DNA of 64,000 bases. It comes from Afifellaceae bacterium. GTDB taxonomy: Bacteria; Pseudomonadota; Alphaproteobacteria; Rhizobiales; Afifellaceae. The stretch lies in contig JANQKG010000004.1 in assembly GCA_028281235.1 (NCBI GenBank), positions 1 through 64,000 on the forward strand, written 5' to 3'. This document shows positions 1 to 8,967 of this stretch, in pieces; positions within the stretch are counted from its first letter, which is position 1; each line of letters opens with the position of its first letter. Both the position numbers and the translations under genes were made by a program. The notes below the pieces were generated by a model that saw only the letters and a list, made by a program, of their open reading frames with translations, made no database searches and was not told the DNA's origin.

Positions 1-68
1 CCGCCTCCGCTGCGCCTTATAGGCGCAATCGCGCCGTCGCAGATATTCTATGTGGTAGCATCACTTTC

Positions 69-1256
69 CTACGTTTTGTCCACCGCCGCCCTGCCTCCAA
101 GCTGCAGGTCTTTCAGTCTGCCCAGCACATATCCTGATATCCCACCTATCAGCGCCGCGAGCCCCTCGTCTTCAATCTTGTCTGCAAGACCAAGAACTAA
201 AATCGCCGCGGTTAATACAAACACCGTAGTAAGCTCTAGAAAAAGCGGATAGTTACTGTGCTGACCATCCCCGTCGCTATTTGACATTCTAATAATAGCG
301 AATATCACAAGACCTATTATTGTTGCCCATGCTACTAATGTCATAGCAATAGTCAGCATACTGCTATTCTTTATTTCTGACTGTCTCTCCTGAGAAAGCG
401 CTAACTGCAGCTCATTTCTCCTAGTAATTATGCTCTCCATGCGCAATAATGCACTTTTCCTACTCTGTTCAAGATTTTCTAATTGACTAAGATTCTCCAG
501 TCTCTTTCTCTCCCAGCCATCTATCCTATCTGTTAGTTTTTCAAGCTCTTTCATGTATAGCTCTATTCTAGTTTTATATATATCATTAGCATTACTCTTA
601 AAAAAGCGCCTACATCCCTCTATAAATCCCTTTACCTCTTCGGGTCTTTCTTTTATTCTATTTTCTGCTAGTGATAGAATAACTCTATACTGTCTACCTC
701 CAAGTATGCTATCTAATGCGCTTATCTTACACCCCCACGCTTCATCGCTTTGCACATCGAGGTGCTTTTCGATATTTATTATTTCGTTTTGCACGTTGAA
801 TGAGAACTGACGAAATCGTTCTCCTAGAGTCCTTGTTACAAGATACTCTCCAATCGGCAACTCTAAAGTATTTCTCATGAGCTGGACGAGAGGGAGATCA
901 ATATCTGTCCCTCCTCCATTGCTCGGCATCGCGTCTGTCAGGTTATCGACGGATGCCAAAGCCCTCTCCAGAATATCATCGATCTCGCTTTCTTGGAGAG
1001 CCACGCTGTATTCGAATTCTCTAATCCGATCCAACACTTCATTTATGGGATCCTTTATTTTCCCATATGACGATAATATATTATCTATTTCTGTATTTTC
1101 TGATCTAAGATTATTTGCGTTATTGTCTATCTCATATATTTCTAGAAATACTTCATTAGGTGATGACGCAGCGCCACTGTCCTGTGCCCACGTTGGAAGC
1201 GGTTGCCACGTTATCGGCGTGGCCAGGGCCAGAAGAAGGAGTATCCTTCGAAGCAT
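69..1256 (-). CDS. Exported coiled-coil membrane protein of unknown function, AT-rich
   Basis: I do not recognise this 395-residue protein. It opens with a classic signal peptide (MLRRILLLLALATP...WAQ, residues 1-25). A long charged, probably coiled-coil region follows, densest around residues 215-300 (many E, K, R, Q and L). The C-terminus has two or three hydrophobic segments, near residues 304-325, 340-360 and 366-380, ending in a glycine-rich GGISGYVLGR stretch. This suggests an envelope protein with a periplasmic helical domain anchored by its C-terminus. The central part of the gene is clearly AT-rich, whereas the signal-peptide codons and the genes that follow are GC-rich. That fits horizontal transfer or a foreign body joined to local ends. 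The start fits an upstream purine-rich GAGGTGGGG. Confidence 0.7.
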   Translation of the reverse strand: MLRRILLLLALATPITWQPLPTWAQDSGAASSPNEVFLEIYEIDNNANNLRSENTEIDNILSSYGKIKDPINEVLDRIREFEYSVALQESEIDDILERALASVDNLTDAMPSNGGGTDIDLPLVQLMRNTLELPIGEYLVTRTLGERFRQFSFNVQNEIINIEKHLDVQSDEAWGCKISALDSILGGRQYRVILSLAENRIKERPEEVKGFIEGCRRFFKSNANDIYKTRIELYMKELEKLTDRIDGWERKRLENLSQLENLEQSRKSALLRMESIITRRNELQLALSQERQSEIKNSSMLTIAMTLVAWATIIGLVIFAIIRMSNSDGDGQHSNYPLFLELTTVFVLTAAILVLGLADKIEDEGLAALIGGISGYVLGRLKDLQLGGRAAVDKT

Positions 1257-1341
1257 ATCCGCGCCCCACCTCAGGCACCTCTATGCACCCCAAGATAGCG
1301 GATTCGATGTTTTCTGCAATGAAAAATTGTATGTTGAGTGG

Positions 1342-2421
1342 CTAAGCCGCCTTCTTCGCCTTGATCAGCCCGCGGTTGAGAAGCAGCTCGGCGATCTGCA
1401 CGGCGTTGGTGGCCGCCCCTTTGCGCAAATTGTCGGAGACCACCCACAGCGACAGGCCGTTTTCCAATGTGGAATCCTCGCGGATACGCGAGATGTAGGT
1501 GGCGTCCTCGCCGGCGCATTCGTAGGGCGTCACGTAAGCGTCCTCCGCGGGATTGTCGACGACGAGACAGCCCGGCGCCTCGCGCAGGATGTCGCGCGCT
1601 TCATCGGCAGTGATCGGCTCCTCGAACTCAAGGTTCACCGCTTCCGAATGCCCAACGAAGACCGGGACGCGTACGCAAGTCGCGGTCAGCTTGATCTTCG
1701 GATCGAGGATCTTCTTGGTCTCCGCCACCATCTTCCACTCCTCCTTGGTGGAGCCGTCCTCCATGAAGACGTCGATGTGCGGGATGACGTTGAAGGCAAT
1801 GCGCTTGGTGAACTTCTGCGGCTCGATCGGATCGGCGACATAGACGGCCTTGGTCTGGTTGAAGAGCTCGTCCATGGCGTCCTTGCCGGCGCCGGAGACC
1901 GATTGATAGGTCGACACCACGACGCGCTTGATGCGGGCCCTGTCGTGCAGCGGCCTCAGAGCCACGACAAGCTGCGCGGTGGAGCAGTTCGGGTTGGCGA
2001 TGATGTTCTTCTTGGCAAAACCTTCTACCGCATCGGCATTCACCTCCGGCACGATCAGCGGTACGGCGGAATCGTAGCGCCAGGCCGACGAATTATCGAT
2101 GACGACTGAGCCCTGCGCGGCGATCTTGGGCGACCAGTCCTTGGAGACCGATCCGCCGGCCGACATCAGCGTGATGTCGACATCGGAGAAGTCGTAGGTC
2201 TCAAGCGCCTGGACCTTGAGCGTCCGGTCGCCGAACGAGGTTTCCGTGCCCTGGCTGCGGCGCGAGGCGATCGCCACCACATCGGCGGCGCCGAAGCCGC
2301 GCTCGTCAAGCACTTCAAGCATCTCGCGGCCGACATTGCCGGTGGCGCCGACGACGGCAATCCGCAGCTTTTCGTGTGCGGAGTCGGCGTGCGAGAGAAA
2401 CTCAGCGACGTCGAGAGCCAT
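1342..2421 (-). CDS. asd: Aspartate-semialdehyde dehydrogenase
   Basis: Reduces aspartyl-4-phosphate to aspartate semialdehyde with NADPH, the branch point to lysine/diaminopimelate, threonine and methionine. The N-terminal Rossmann motif VVGATGNVG lies at residues 23-31 and the catalytic cysteine is in NPNCSTAQ (Cys146). The 359-residue length is slightly above the usual 335-345 because of an N-terminal extension of about 18 residues. An in-frame ATG 51 bases further upstream exists, but the start at 2421 is preceded by AAGGAG seven bases away, so I prefer it. In Rhizobiales asd commonly lies near leuB, as here. Confidence 0.95.
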   Translation of the reverse strand: MALDVAEFLSHADSAHEKLRIAVVGATGNVGREMLEVLDERGFGAADVVAIASRRSQGTETSFGDRTLKVQALETYDFSDVDITLMSAGGSVSKDWSPKIAAQGSVVIDNSSAWRYDSAVPLIVPEVNADAVEGFAKKNIIANPNCSTAQLVVALRPLHDRARIKRVVVSTYQSVSGAGKDAMDELFNQTKAVYVADPIEPQKFTKRIAFNVIPHIDVFMEDGSTKEEWKMVAETKKILDPKIKLTATCVRVPVFVGHSEAVNLEFEEPITADEARDILREAPGCLVVDNPAEDAYVTPYECAGEDATYISRIREDSTLENGLSLWVVSDNLRKGAATNAVQIAELLLNRGLIKAKKAA

Positions 2422-2478
2422 TTCAGAACTCCTTCGCCCCCATTTTTCGAGCCCGCACCGCATAGCGGCCACGCGGAC

Positions 2479-2505
2479 CTCTCCCCCTTCCGGCCCGGGG
2501 GAGCG
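2479..2505. repeat. CTCCCCC/GGGGGAG hairpin
   Basis: Perfect 7-base inverted arms (CTCCCCC at 2481-2487 and GGGGGAG at 2497-2503) with a nine-base loop, upstream of asd. Similar pyrimidine/purine hairpins occur at 9858-9880 and 26103-26124, so it is probably a small dispersed palindrome, not a gene-specific signal. Confidence 0.45.
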
Positions 2506-2650
2506 TCGGGGCGGAAGGCGGATCAGCGCGTCTTGGTTTTCGCTGTTCCGATCATGATGTGTGCGTCATACAGGGCGCGCGGCGGATGTCAATTCACAGA
2601 GCAACAAGGGCCGAGGGCCCGGTCGTTATCGGCCGCGCGGATCACGAGAG

Positions 2651-3427
2651 ATGGAACGACGGCAGCCGCGCCACCCGCGCTTTCTCTTCATCGGCGGTCT
2701 TAATCGCAGCGGAACGTCCGTCCTGCACCGTCTTCTGCGTGGGCATCCCGACGTCACCGGTGTTCGGAATTCCGGTGTTCCCGAAGACGAAGGTCAGCAC
2801 CTTCAGACCGTCTATCCGCCGGCCGACGATTTTGGGGGACCGGGTCGCTTCGCGTTCGACCCACGCGCGGCCATGGACGAGCATTCGCCGCTTGTGTGCG
2901 ATGAGAGCCGCGCCCAGCTCCTGGCCGAATGGGGTGAGCATTTCGATCTCGCCAAGCCGGTGATGGTGGAGAAGTCGCCGCCAAACATCGTCCGCGCCCG
3001 CTTCTTGCAGGCGCTGTTTCCCGATGCCGCGTTTCTGTTCATCGTCCGCCATCCCGCGATCGTCTCGCTGGCGCAGCACAAGCGCGGCGGCGTGCCGATT
3101 GAGACGCTTCTGGCGCATTGGGCGGTTGCCCATGAGCGGCTGACGCAGGACCTCCCGGCGCTGCGGCAAGGCCTCGTCATCCGCTATGAAGACCTCGTTG
3201 CCGCGCCCGCGGATGTCTATGGGCGCATTCTCAAGTGGGCGGAGCTGCCCGCTTATACGCCGCGCGAGCCGGTCGGCGATCACAACGACGCCTATTGGCC
3301 GCGTTGGACGGAGGTGCAGCCTGGGCCCGTTGTCGATGCGGCGTTCAACTCCGTCGCAGAGCGGTTCGGCTACCGGCTTTCGGCACCCTATGTGGTGACG
3401 CCGGAGATCGGAGAGGATGTCGCCTAA
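2651..3427 (+). CDS. Sulfotransferase family protein
   Basis: A 258-residue PAPS-dependent sulfotransferase-like protein. The 5'-phosphosulfate loop reads FLFIGGLNRSGTSVLHRLL (about residues 11-29) and the 3'-phosphate-binding strand and helix FLFIVRHPAIVSLAQHK lies near the middle. These are the two cofactor-binding signatures of the family. The acceptor cannot be told from sequence; a polysaccharide or glycolipid is typical for bacterial members. The frame also has an ATG at 2561, but homology begins just after 2651. The stop overlaps that of the convergent gene at 3424 by four bases. Confidence 0.8.
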   Translation: MERRQPRHPRFLFIGGLNRSGTSVLHRLLRGHPDVTGVRNSGVPEDEGQHLQTVYPPADDFGGPGRFAFDPRAAMDEHSPLVCDESRAQLLAEWGEHFDLAKPVMVEKSPPNIVRARFLQALFPDAAFLFIVRHPAIVSLAQHKRGGVPIETLLAHWAVAHERLTQDLPALRQGLVIRYEDLVAAPADVYGRILKWAELPAYTPREPVGDHNDAYWPRWTEVQPGPVVDAAFNSVAERFGYRLSAPYVVTPEIGEDVA

Positions 3428-3918
3428 CGAGGCTTCGCCTCAAACGCCGCGACCGCCTCCGGCGCCAGCGCACGTAGCTCCGCGGTAATCTCGATCTTTC
3501 CGCTCAGCTCGAATTTCAGCGGGTTCGGATGATCGGGATGCTCGGCAAGCAGCATTGGCAGGCGCAAGCCGCCCTTCTGCTCCGCTTCGCTGAAACGCCA
3601 ATTGCTGAAGCTGTCGAGCGGGCCGTCGATGCGCTTGGACTTGAACGGTTGCCATATCGTCGCCGCGCCCCGGCCATCGGCGCCGTCGCTATCGAAGCGT
3701 ACGACCGTGTCGGAATAGTCTTTGCGGAGCTGACGAACCGCATATCCGCCGCCGCCGATGAAAAGCGCTGCGAACAGATAGCCGTAGCCGGTGCCTTGCG
3801 CGCCGGCATTGTAGGCGGCCCACAGCTCCCAGAAGCCGAACAGGACAGCAAAGACGATCATCACCACGGAGGCGTTCATGCGCCGCGCGTATGAGACATT
3901 GGCGTAGATGCGCGTCAT
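3424..3918 (-). CDS. Hypothetical membrane protein downstream of leuB
   Basis: A 164-residue protein of unrecognised family. Two hydrophobic segments near the N-terminus (about residues 15-35 and 43-62) are followed by a soluble tail with SNWRFSEAEQKGGLRLPMLLAEHPDHPNPL. The reading frame stays open well upstream inside leuB. The start at 3918, two bases after the leuB stop, gives a sensible protein and implies co-transcription with leuB. Function unknown. Confidence 0.65.
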   Translation of the reverse strand: MTRIYANVSYARRMNASVVMIVFAVLFGFWELWAAYNAGAQGTGYGYLFAALFIGGGGYAVRQLRKDYSDTVVRFDSDGADGRGAATIWQPFKSKRIDGPLDSFSNWRFSEAEQKGGLRLPMLLAEHPDHPNPLKFELSGKIEITAELRALAPEAVAAFEAKPR

Positions 3919-3920
3919 GG

Positions 3921-5033
3921 TCAGGCGGCTTCGGCGCGAAACGCTTCGCGGATCGCCGCGCCCATCTCCTCGGTGCCGACCTTCCTGGTGCCCTCGCTCC
4001 AGATATCGGGCGTGCGCAGGCCCTGATCCAGGGCGGCGGCGATTGCCGCGTCGAGCGTGTCGGCCAGCTCTCCCATGCCGAACGAATAGCGCAGGCACAT
4101 GCCGAACGAGGCGATCATGGCGATCGGATTGGCAGCACCGGTGCCGGCGATATCCGGTGCGGAGCCGTGAACCGGCTCGTAGAGCGCCCTGCGCTTGCCG
4201 CTTGCCGGGTCGGGCGCGCCGAGCGACGCCGAGGGTAGCATGCCGAGCGAGCCGGTCAGCATCGCGGCAACATCGGACAGCATGTCGCCGAAGAGGTTGT
4301 CGGTGACGATCACGTCGAACTGCTTGGGCGCACGGACAAGCTGCATGCCGCCGGCATCTGCGAGCATGTGCTCCAGTTCCACGTCGGCATATTCGCGCTT
4401 GTGCACGTCGTCCACCACGTCATGCCACAGCACGCCGGACTTCATGACGTTGCGCTTCTCCATGGACGTGACTTTGTTTCGGCGCGTCTTGGCGAGGTCG
4501 AAGGCGACACGCGCGATGCGCTCAATCTCGAACGTGTCGTAGACCTGCGTGTCCACGGCGCGCTTCTGGCTATTGCCGAGGTCGCGGATTTCCTTCGGCT
4601 CGCCGAAATAGACGCCGCCGGTGAGCTCGCGCAGGATGAGGATGTCCAGGCCCTCGACCAGATCACGCTTCAGCGACGAGGCGTCGGCGAGCGCCGGATA
4701 GACGATGGCCGGCCTGAGATTGGCGAAGACCGCGAGGTCCTTGCGAAGCCTGAGGAGGCCCGCCTCAGGCCTCTGCTCATAGGGAACAGCATCCCATTTC
4801 GGCCCGCCAACGGCGCCGAAGAGCACGGCGTCCGCAGCCTCCGCCTTGGCCATGGCGTCTTCGGAGATGGCGGCGCCGTGCGCGTCGTAGGCGGCCCCGC
4901 CCACGAAATCCTCCTCGATCTCAAACGACGCCAGCCCCGCCTCGTTCATGAGAGCGATCAGCGCCTTCACCTCCCTCATCGTTTCCGGGCCGATGCCGTC
5001 GCCGGGAAGAAGCAGGAGTTTCTGGGTCGCCAT
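3921..5033 (-). CDS. leuB: 3-isopropylmalate dehydrogenase
   Basis: Third step of leucine biosynthesis: NAD-dependent oxidative decarboxylation of 3-isopropylmalate. The 370-residue length is normal for the family. Visible signatures are the N-terminal [11 protein letters not shown], the substrate-binding RLRKDL region and, towards the C-terminus, [12 protein letters not shown] and [12 protein letters not shown], which bind Mg2+/substrate and NAD. leuC is about 7.6 kb away on the other strand and no leuD is seen anywhere in the window, so the leucine genes are split. Confidence 0.97.
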   Translation of the reverse strand: MATQKLLLLPGDGIGPETMREVKALIALMNEAGLASFEIEEDFVGGAAYDAHGAAISEDAMAKAEAADAVLFGAVGGPKWDAVPYEQRPEAGLLRLRKDLAVFANLRPAIVYPALADASSLKRDLVEGLDILILRELTGGVYFGEPKEIRDLGNSQKRAVDTQVYDTFEIERIARVAFDLAKTRRNKVTSMEKRNVMKSGVLWHDVVDDVHKREYADVELEHMLADAGGMQLVRAPKQFDVIVTDNLFGDMLSDVAAMLTGSLGMLPSASLGAPDPASGKRRALYEPVHGSAPDIAGTGAANPIAMIASFGMCLRYSFGMGELADTLDAAIAAALDQGLRTPDIWSEGTRKVGTEEMGAAIREAFRAEAA

Positions 5034-5173
5034 GAGAGATGCTGCCGATTTGCTGCGGGAACACGCCGAAGGGGCGCCCTAGCTAGCGGCGATCGGCGCG
5101 CTCGGCAAGAATCGTGAGGTCGCGGCCGCCTGGGCGGCTCTCTTCGGGCGCAGTTTCGCTGCGTGGGAGGCCT

Positions 5174-5644
5174 TCAGGCCTCAACCGGTTCGGAGATGCT
5201 CGTGGGTTCCCTCTCCGCCGCACCGCTGGCCGCGACGCGGTCGCGCAGTGCAAAGGGCGACGACACGCCGTGGATCGCCTCGATGCCACCTCCCGTTCCC
5301 TTCACGGTGACGGAGCCGTATTCGAGGAACCGACCCGGGATCGACTGCGAGACGTCGATCGATTCAATCTTTTCCTTGTTCATCTCCAGCGTTCGCCGGG
5401 CGATCAGGCCAGTTCGGTAGACCACCCGCTGGTCGGTCACGATGATGCGGGTTGTGATCAGCCGCACATAGGCGTGCAGGATCGCGACGATACTCGCGAC
5501 CAGGAGCCCGATGGCGATCAGGGTATGAAACGCAATGGCGACGAGCCCGGCGGCGAACAGCACCACCGGCGAGACAAACAGAATCCAGTGGAGCTGCGCC
5601 TCATAGGTGACGGTCTCGTCAGCCTTGATGCCGATTTCTTCCAT
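5174..5644 (-). CDS. PH domain-containing membrane protein (YdbS/DUF304 type)
   Basis: A 156-residue protein with two adjacent membrane segments (about residues 21-38 and 43-62) followed by the bacterial PH-domain signature RIIVTDQRVVYRTGLIARRTLEMNKEKIESIDVSQSIPGRFLEYGSVTV. Proteins of this type are usually small inner-membrane proteins with a cytoplasmic PH-like domain of unknown ligand. The chosen start (5644) has GAGGGAG six bases upstream; the longer frame to 5707 has no such site. The C-terminal 30 residues are low-complexity and acidic. Role unknown. Confidence 0.8.
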   Translation of the reverse strand: MEEIGIKADETVTYEAQLHWILFVSPVVLFAAGLVAIAFHTLIAIGLLVASIVAILHAYVRLITTRIIVTDQRVVYRTGLIARRTLEMNKEKIESIDVSQSIPGRFLEYGSVTVKGTGGGIEAIHGVSSPFALRDRVAASGAAEREPTSISEPVEA

Positions 5645-5922
5645 TTTGGCTCCCTCAGGGCTCCGGTACCGGGCAAAACATGCGCCTCTCCGCCGAAACC
5701 TAGCCAAAACGTCTTTTCAGAGGGTTAGCGGGCAGCGGAGGCGCGGCAACTTGTTGGGATTCGTTGACTCTTCGCCCTTGTTCGGCTAGCGCCTCGGCCC
5801 GACATTCCAAATCGGCTTGAAACCCGAGTCGCCGACCGGGACCGGATCCCGGAGGTCACCACCCGCCAGCGATGTTCGCCCGCGGGTGCTTTGAGGTTTG
5901 AGACTGCGGAGCTTGAAGACGC

Positions 5923-7461
5923 GTGTTTGAATCGCTGTCAGATCGCCTGAGCGGCATCTTCGACACCATCACCGGCCGCGGCGCGCTGTCGGAGGCCGAC
6001 GTCGCCGATGCGCTGCGCGAAGTGCGGCGCGCGCTCCTGGAAGCCGATGTTGCGCTTGACGTGGTGAAGGATTTCGTTGCCGCGGTGCGTGAGCGCGCCG
6101 TCGGCGTGGAGGTCATCCGCTCCGTCAAGCCGGGGCAGATGGTCGTTAAGATCGTGCACGACCAATTGGTGGAGATGCTGGGGTCGGAAGCGGCGGCAAT
6201 CGACCTAAACGCCCCTGCCCCCGTGCCGCTTATGCTGGTCGGCCTCCAGGGCTCCGGCAAGACTACGACGGCGGCCAAGCTCGCCAAGCGCATCACCGAG
6301 CGGCAGAAGCTGAAGGTGCTGATGGCCTCGCTCGACACGCGGCGGCCGGCGGCGCAGGAGCAGCTTCGCGTGCTCGGCGAGCAGACCGATATCGCCACGC
6401 TACCGATCGTCGCCGGGCAAGCGCCGGTGGAAATCGCCAAGCGCGCCATGAATGCCGGCAAGCTCGGCGGCTACGACGTGGTGATGCTCGATACGGCCGG
6501 GCGCACGCATGTCGACGAGCCGCTGATGATTGAGATGGCGGAGGTCAAGGCCGCCGCCGACCCGCACGAGATCCTCCTCGTCGCCGACTCGCTGACCGGC
6601 CAGGACGCGGTCAACGTTGCGCGCTCCTTCAACGAGCGCGTCGGCGTGACCGGCATCGTGCTCACCCGCGTCGATGGCGACGGACGCGGCGGCGCAGCGC
6701 TCTCCATGCGCGCCGTGACCGGGCGTCCGATCAAGCTGATCGGCACCGGCGAGAAGATGGATGCGCTGGAGGATTTCCATCCCGGACGCATCGCCGACCG
6801 TATTCTCGGCATGGGCGACATTGTCTCCCTGGTGGAGCGCGCGGCGGAGACGATCGACGCGGAGAAGGCCAAGAAGGCCGCGGAGAAGCTGAAGAAGGGC
6901 GCGTTCGATCTGGAGGATCTCGCCGAGCAGCTCGGCCAGATGCAGAAGATCGGCGGCATGTCCGGCATCCTCGGCATGATGCCGGGGGTCGGCAAGATGA
7001 AGAAGCAGATCGCCGCGTCCGGGCTCGACGACAATATGGTGCCGCGGCAGCTCGCGATTATCTCGTCCATGACACGCAAGGAGCGGCAGAAACCAGCGCT
7101 GATGAACGCCAGCCGCAAGAAGCGCGTGGCGGCCGGCTCCGGCACGCAGGTGCAGGACGTGAACAAGCTTCTCAAAATGCACCGGCAAATGTCTGACATG
7201 ATGAAGAAGATCGGCCGGCAGAAAGGCGGCCTCGGCGCTTTGTTCGGCGGCGGCGCGCCTCAGCCCGATCCGGCGATGCTGGAGGAGATGCAAAAAGGCG
7301 GGATGGGCGGCCTCCCCGGCAGCGGCCTTCCAGGCGGACTGCCCGGTGGGATGGGTGGCCTTCCCGGCGGCTTGCCTGGCGGCCTGCCGGGTGTGCCCGG
7401 CGGGCTCCCCGGCTTGCCCGGCATGGGCGGGCCGAAGATCAAGACCAAGTTCAAGAAATGA
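5923..7461 (+). CDS. ffh: Signal recognition particle protein Ffh (SRP54)
   Basis: GTPase subunit of the signal recognition particle, which binds signal sequences of nascent membrane proteins and docks with FtsY. The N domain has ALSEADVADALREVRRALLEADV. The G domain has GLQGSGKTTTAAKLA, DTRRPAAQEQL, DTAGRT and TRVDGDGRGG. The methionine-rich M domain contains the RNA-binding segment PRQLAIISSMTRKERQKP. The start is GTG with GGAG about 11 bases upstream. The last 54 residues are an unusual run of GGLPG/GMGG repeats ending in a basic KIKTKFKK. A weak TTGACT promoter-like hexamer lies at 5764. First gene of the ffh-rpsP-rimM-trmD-rplS cluster. Confidence 0.98.
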   Translation: MFESLSDRLSGIFDTITGRGALSEADVADALREVRRALLEADVALDVVKDFVAAVRERAVGVEVIRSVKPGQMVVKIVHDQLVEMLGSEAAAIDLNAPAPVPLMLVGLQGSGKTTTAAKLAKRITERQKLKVLMASLDTRRPAAQEQLRVLGEQTDIATLPIVAGQAPVEIAKRAMNAGKLGGYDVVMLDTAGRTHVDEPLMIEMAEVKAAADPHEILLVADSLTGQDAVNVARSFNERVGVTGIVLTRVDGDGRGGAALSMRAVTGRPIKLIGTGEKMDALEDFHPGRIADRILGMGDIVSLVERAAETIDAEKAKKAAEKLKKGAFDLEDLAEQLGQMQKIGGMSGILGMMPGVGKMKKQIAASGLDDNMVPRQLAIISSMTRKERQKPALMNASRKKRVAAGSGTQVQDVNKLLKMHRQMSDMMKKIGRQKGGLGALFGGGAPQPDPAMLEEMQKGGMGGLPGSGLPGGLPGGMGGLPGGLPGGLPGVPGGLPGLPGMGGPKIKTKFKK

Positions 7462-7970
7462 TCCCCGTCCTGGAGACCGAACGGCTGATCATGCGTGGCT
7501 GGCGGCTTGAGGATGCTGCGCCGCTCGCGGACATCTATGGCGACGAGAATCTGGCGCGGTTTGTCGGCGGGCGGCTCGATTATGGCGGATCGTGGCGGCT
7601 CTTGGCGGCCCAAGCGGGGCACTGGGCGCTCCGCGGCTACGGCAATTGGGCGCTGGAAGACAGAAGCAGCGCCTCCTTCGTCGGTCTCTGCGGCCTTTGG
7701 GAGCCCGGCGACTGGCCGGAGACGGAGATCGGCTGGGTGCTCGCCAGGGCCTTTCACGGGCGCGGCTACGCCTTTGAGGCGGCGACAGAAGCCCGGCGTT
7801 TCGCCTATGCGGAATTCGGCCGGCAAACGCTGGTCAGCTACATCCGCCCGGACAACGCGCCCTCCAGACGCCTGGCGGCGCGGCTTGGGGCGTCCTTCGA
7901 ATCCAAGATTGAGCTTCGCGATCATGTGACGGACGTGTTCCGCCACCCCGGACCGAACGACATCAATTGA
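7458..7970 (+). CDS. GNAT family N-acetyltransferase (RimJ/RimL type)
   Basis: A 170-residue acetyltransferase of the Acetyltransf_3 type. It begins with the family's usual opening VLETERLIMRGWRLEDAAPLADIYGDENLARFVGG. The acetyl-CoA-binding region EIGWVLARAFHGRGYAFEAATEARRFAYAEF and the RPDNAPSRRLAARLGA segment follow. The start overlaps the ffh stop as ATGA, so it is translationally coupled to ffh. Close homologues acetylate protein N-termini or small molecules; the substrate here is unknown. Confidence 0.85.
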   Translation: MIPVLETERLIMRGWRLEDAAPLADIYGDENLARFVGGRLDYGGSWRLLAAQAGHWALRGYGNWALEDRSSASFVGLCGLWEPGDWPETEIGWVLARAFHGRGYAFEAATEARRFAYAEFGRQTLVSYIRPDNAPSRRLAARLGASFESKIELRDHVTDVFRHPGPNDIN

Positions 7971-7996
7971 ACTGAAGGTATGAGAGAGAACCGAAA

Positions 7997-8461
7997 ATGG
8001 CAGTGAAAATCAGACTGGCGCGCGGCGGCAGCAAGAAGCGGCCCTTCTACCGCGTCGTGGTGGCTGATGAGCGCGCCCCGCGCGACGGACGCTTCATCGA
8101 GAAAGTGGGCACCTACAATCCGCTGCTCCCCGCCGATTCCGCGGAGCGCGTGACGCTGAAGCTGGAGCGCATCGAGCACTGGCTCTCCAAGGGCGCCAAG
8201 CCGACCGACCGTGTGCTGCGCTTCCTCGACCAGGCCGGCGTCCTGAAGCGCGAGCCGCGCCTCAACCCGCAAAAGGCGCTGCCCGGCAAGAAGGCGCAGG
8301 AGCGCGAGGAGGAGCGCAAGAAGCGCGAAGAAGACGCCAAGGCCGCAGCCGAGGCTCCAGCGGAAGAGGCTGCCGCAGAGGCACCGGCGGAGGACAATGC
8401 CGCCGCCGAAGCGCCGGCAGAAGAGGCCGCGCCAGAGCCAGCCGAGGCTGCGGCGGACTAG
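7997..8461 (+). CDS. rpsP: 30S ribosomal protein S16 with C-terminal Ala/Glu tail
   Basis: Small-subunit ribosomal protein. The canonical core [43 protein letters not shown] is at the N-terminus and the [18 protein letters not shown] motif follows. The S16 core ends near residue 95. Residues 100-154 are a charged linker followed by an alanine/glutamate/proline-rich tail, an extension seen in many Rhizobiales S16 proteins. 26 bases downstream of the GNAT gene. Confidence 0.97.
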   Translation: MAVKIRLARGGSKKRPFYRVVVADERAPRDGRFIEKVGTYNPLLPADSAERVTLKLERIEHWLSKGAKPTDRVLRFLDQAGVLKREPRLNPQKALPGKKAQEREEERKKREEDAKAAAEAPAEEAAAEAPAEDNAAAEAPAEEAAPEPAEAAAD

Positions 8462-8524
8462 CCTTTGCCCGGCCTCGGTTGCCGGATGTCGACATAAATC
8501 CTATGTTTGGCTTGTGAGGCTTTG

Positions 8525-8743
8525 ATGGCATACGACACTGAAGACCGGCGTCACACGGCCCTGGATATCGTCGTAGAGCGCCTGCGCGCCCTCCTAGTAC
8601 AGGAGCCTGTCGGTGCGGGAGTCGCAGCGGGAATTCTGGCGGGTGGGCTTGCCAATAGCGGGATCGTCGTTTTTGTGACGGCGGCGATCGTGTGGGTCTT
8701 CGGTGTCCGCCTTCAAAGGGGTTTGGGTGCTCGATCACCTTAA
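8525..8743 (+). CDS. Small membrane protein, hypothetical
   Basis: A 72-residue protein with one strongly hydrophobic segment (GAGVAAGILAGGLANSGIVVFVTAAIVWVFG). The ATG at 8525 has GAGG seven bases upstream; a TTG 18 bases earlier is less likely. Its 3' end overlaps the next small gene in another frame. No family recognised. It interrupts the usual rpsP-rimM adjacency. Confidence 0.5.
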   Translation: MAYDTEDRRHTALDIVVERLRALLVQEPVGAGVAAGILAGGLANSGIVVFVTAAIVWVFGVRLQRGLGARSP

Positions 8744-8954
8744 TCCGGAGAAAGCCGGAGCCAGAACCAGAACGGATGTCGGCATCTTCCTGGTCGGCGC
8801 TTCGATCGGCGGCGCCGCTGACGCGATCGCAAACGTCGCCGGCTTCGCAGAGCCACTCGTGTTCGCTGGAATTTGCGGAGCCGGTGTGTTGGGCCTGAAG
8901 CAACTCCTTATCAAAGATAAGCCTAAGCCCGCCGAGCGGGACGGAGCTGATTAG
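8727..8954 (+). CDS. Small membrane protein, hypothetical
   Basis: About 75 residues, with a hydrophobic alanine/glycine-rich centre (IFLVGASIGGAADAIANVAGFAEPLVFAGICGAGVLG) and a basic tail KDKPKPAERDGAD. The GTG at 8727 has AAGGGG close upstream; a GTG at 8703 in the same frame would add eight residues. It overlaps the end of the preceding small gene, which suggests coupled translation. No family recognised. Confidence 0.45.
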   Translation: MLDHLNPEKAGARTRTDVGIFLVGASIGGAADAIANVAGFAEPLVFAGICGAGVLGLKQLLIKDKPKPAERDGAD

Positions 8955-8967
8955 CCAGCTGTCGGGC

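Noticed and set aside
5125..5138. GCCGCC/GGCGGC hairpin between leuB and the PH-domain gene as a terminator
   Set aside because: On the minus strand, where both genes lie, no T-run follows; chance GC-rich hairpins are common here.
5083..5289. 68-codon frame upstream of leuB as a leader peptide
   Set aside because: No run of leucine codons and no attenuator-like hairpins; it mostly overlaps the PH-domain gene in another frame.
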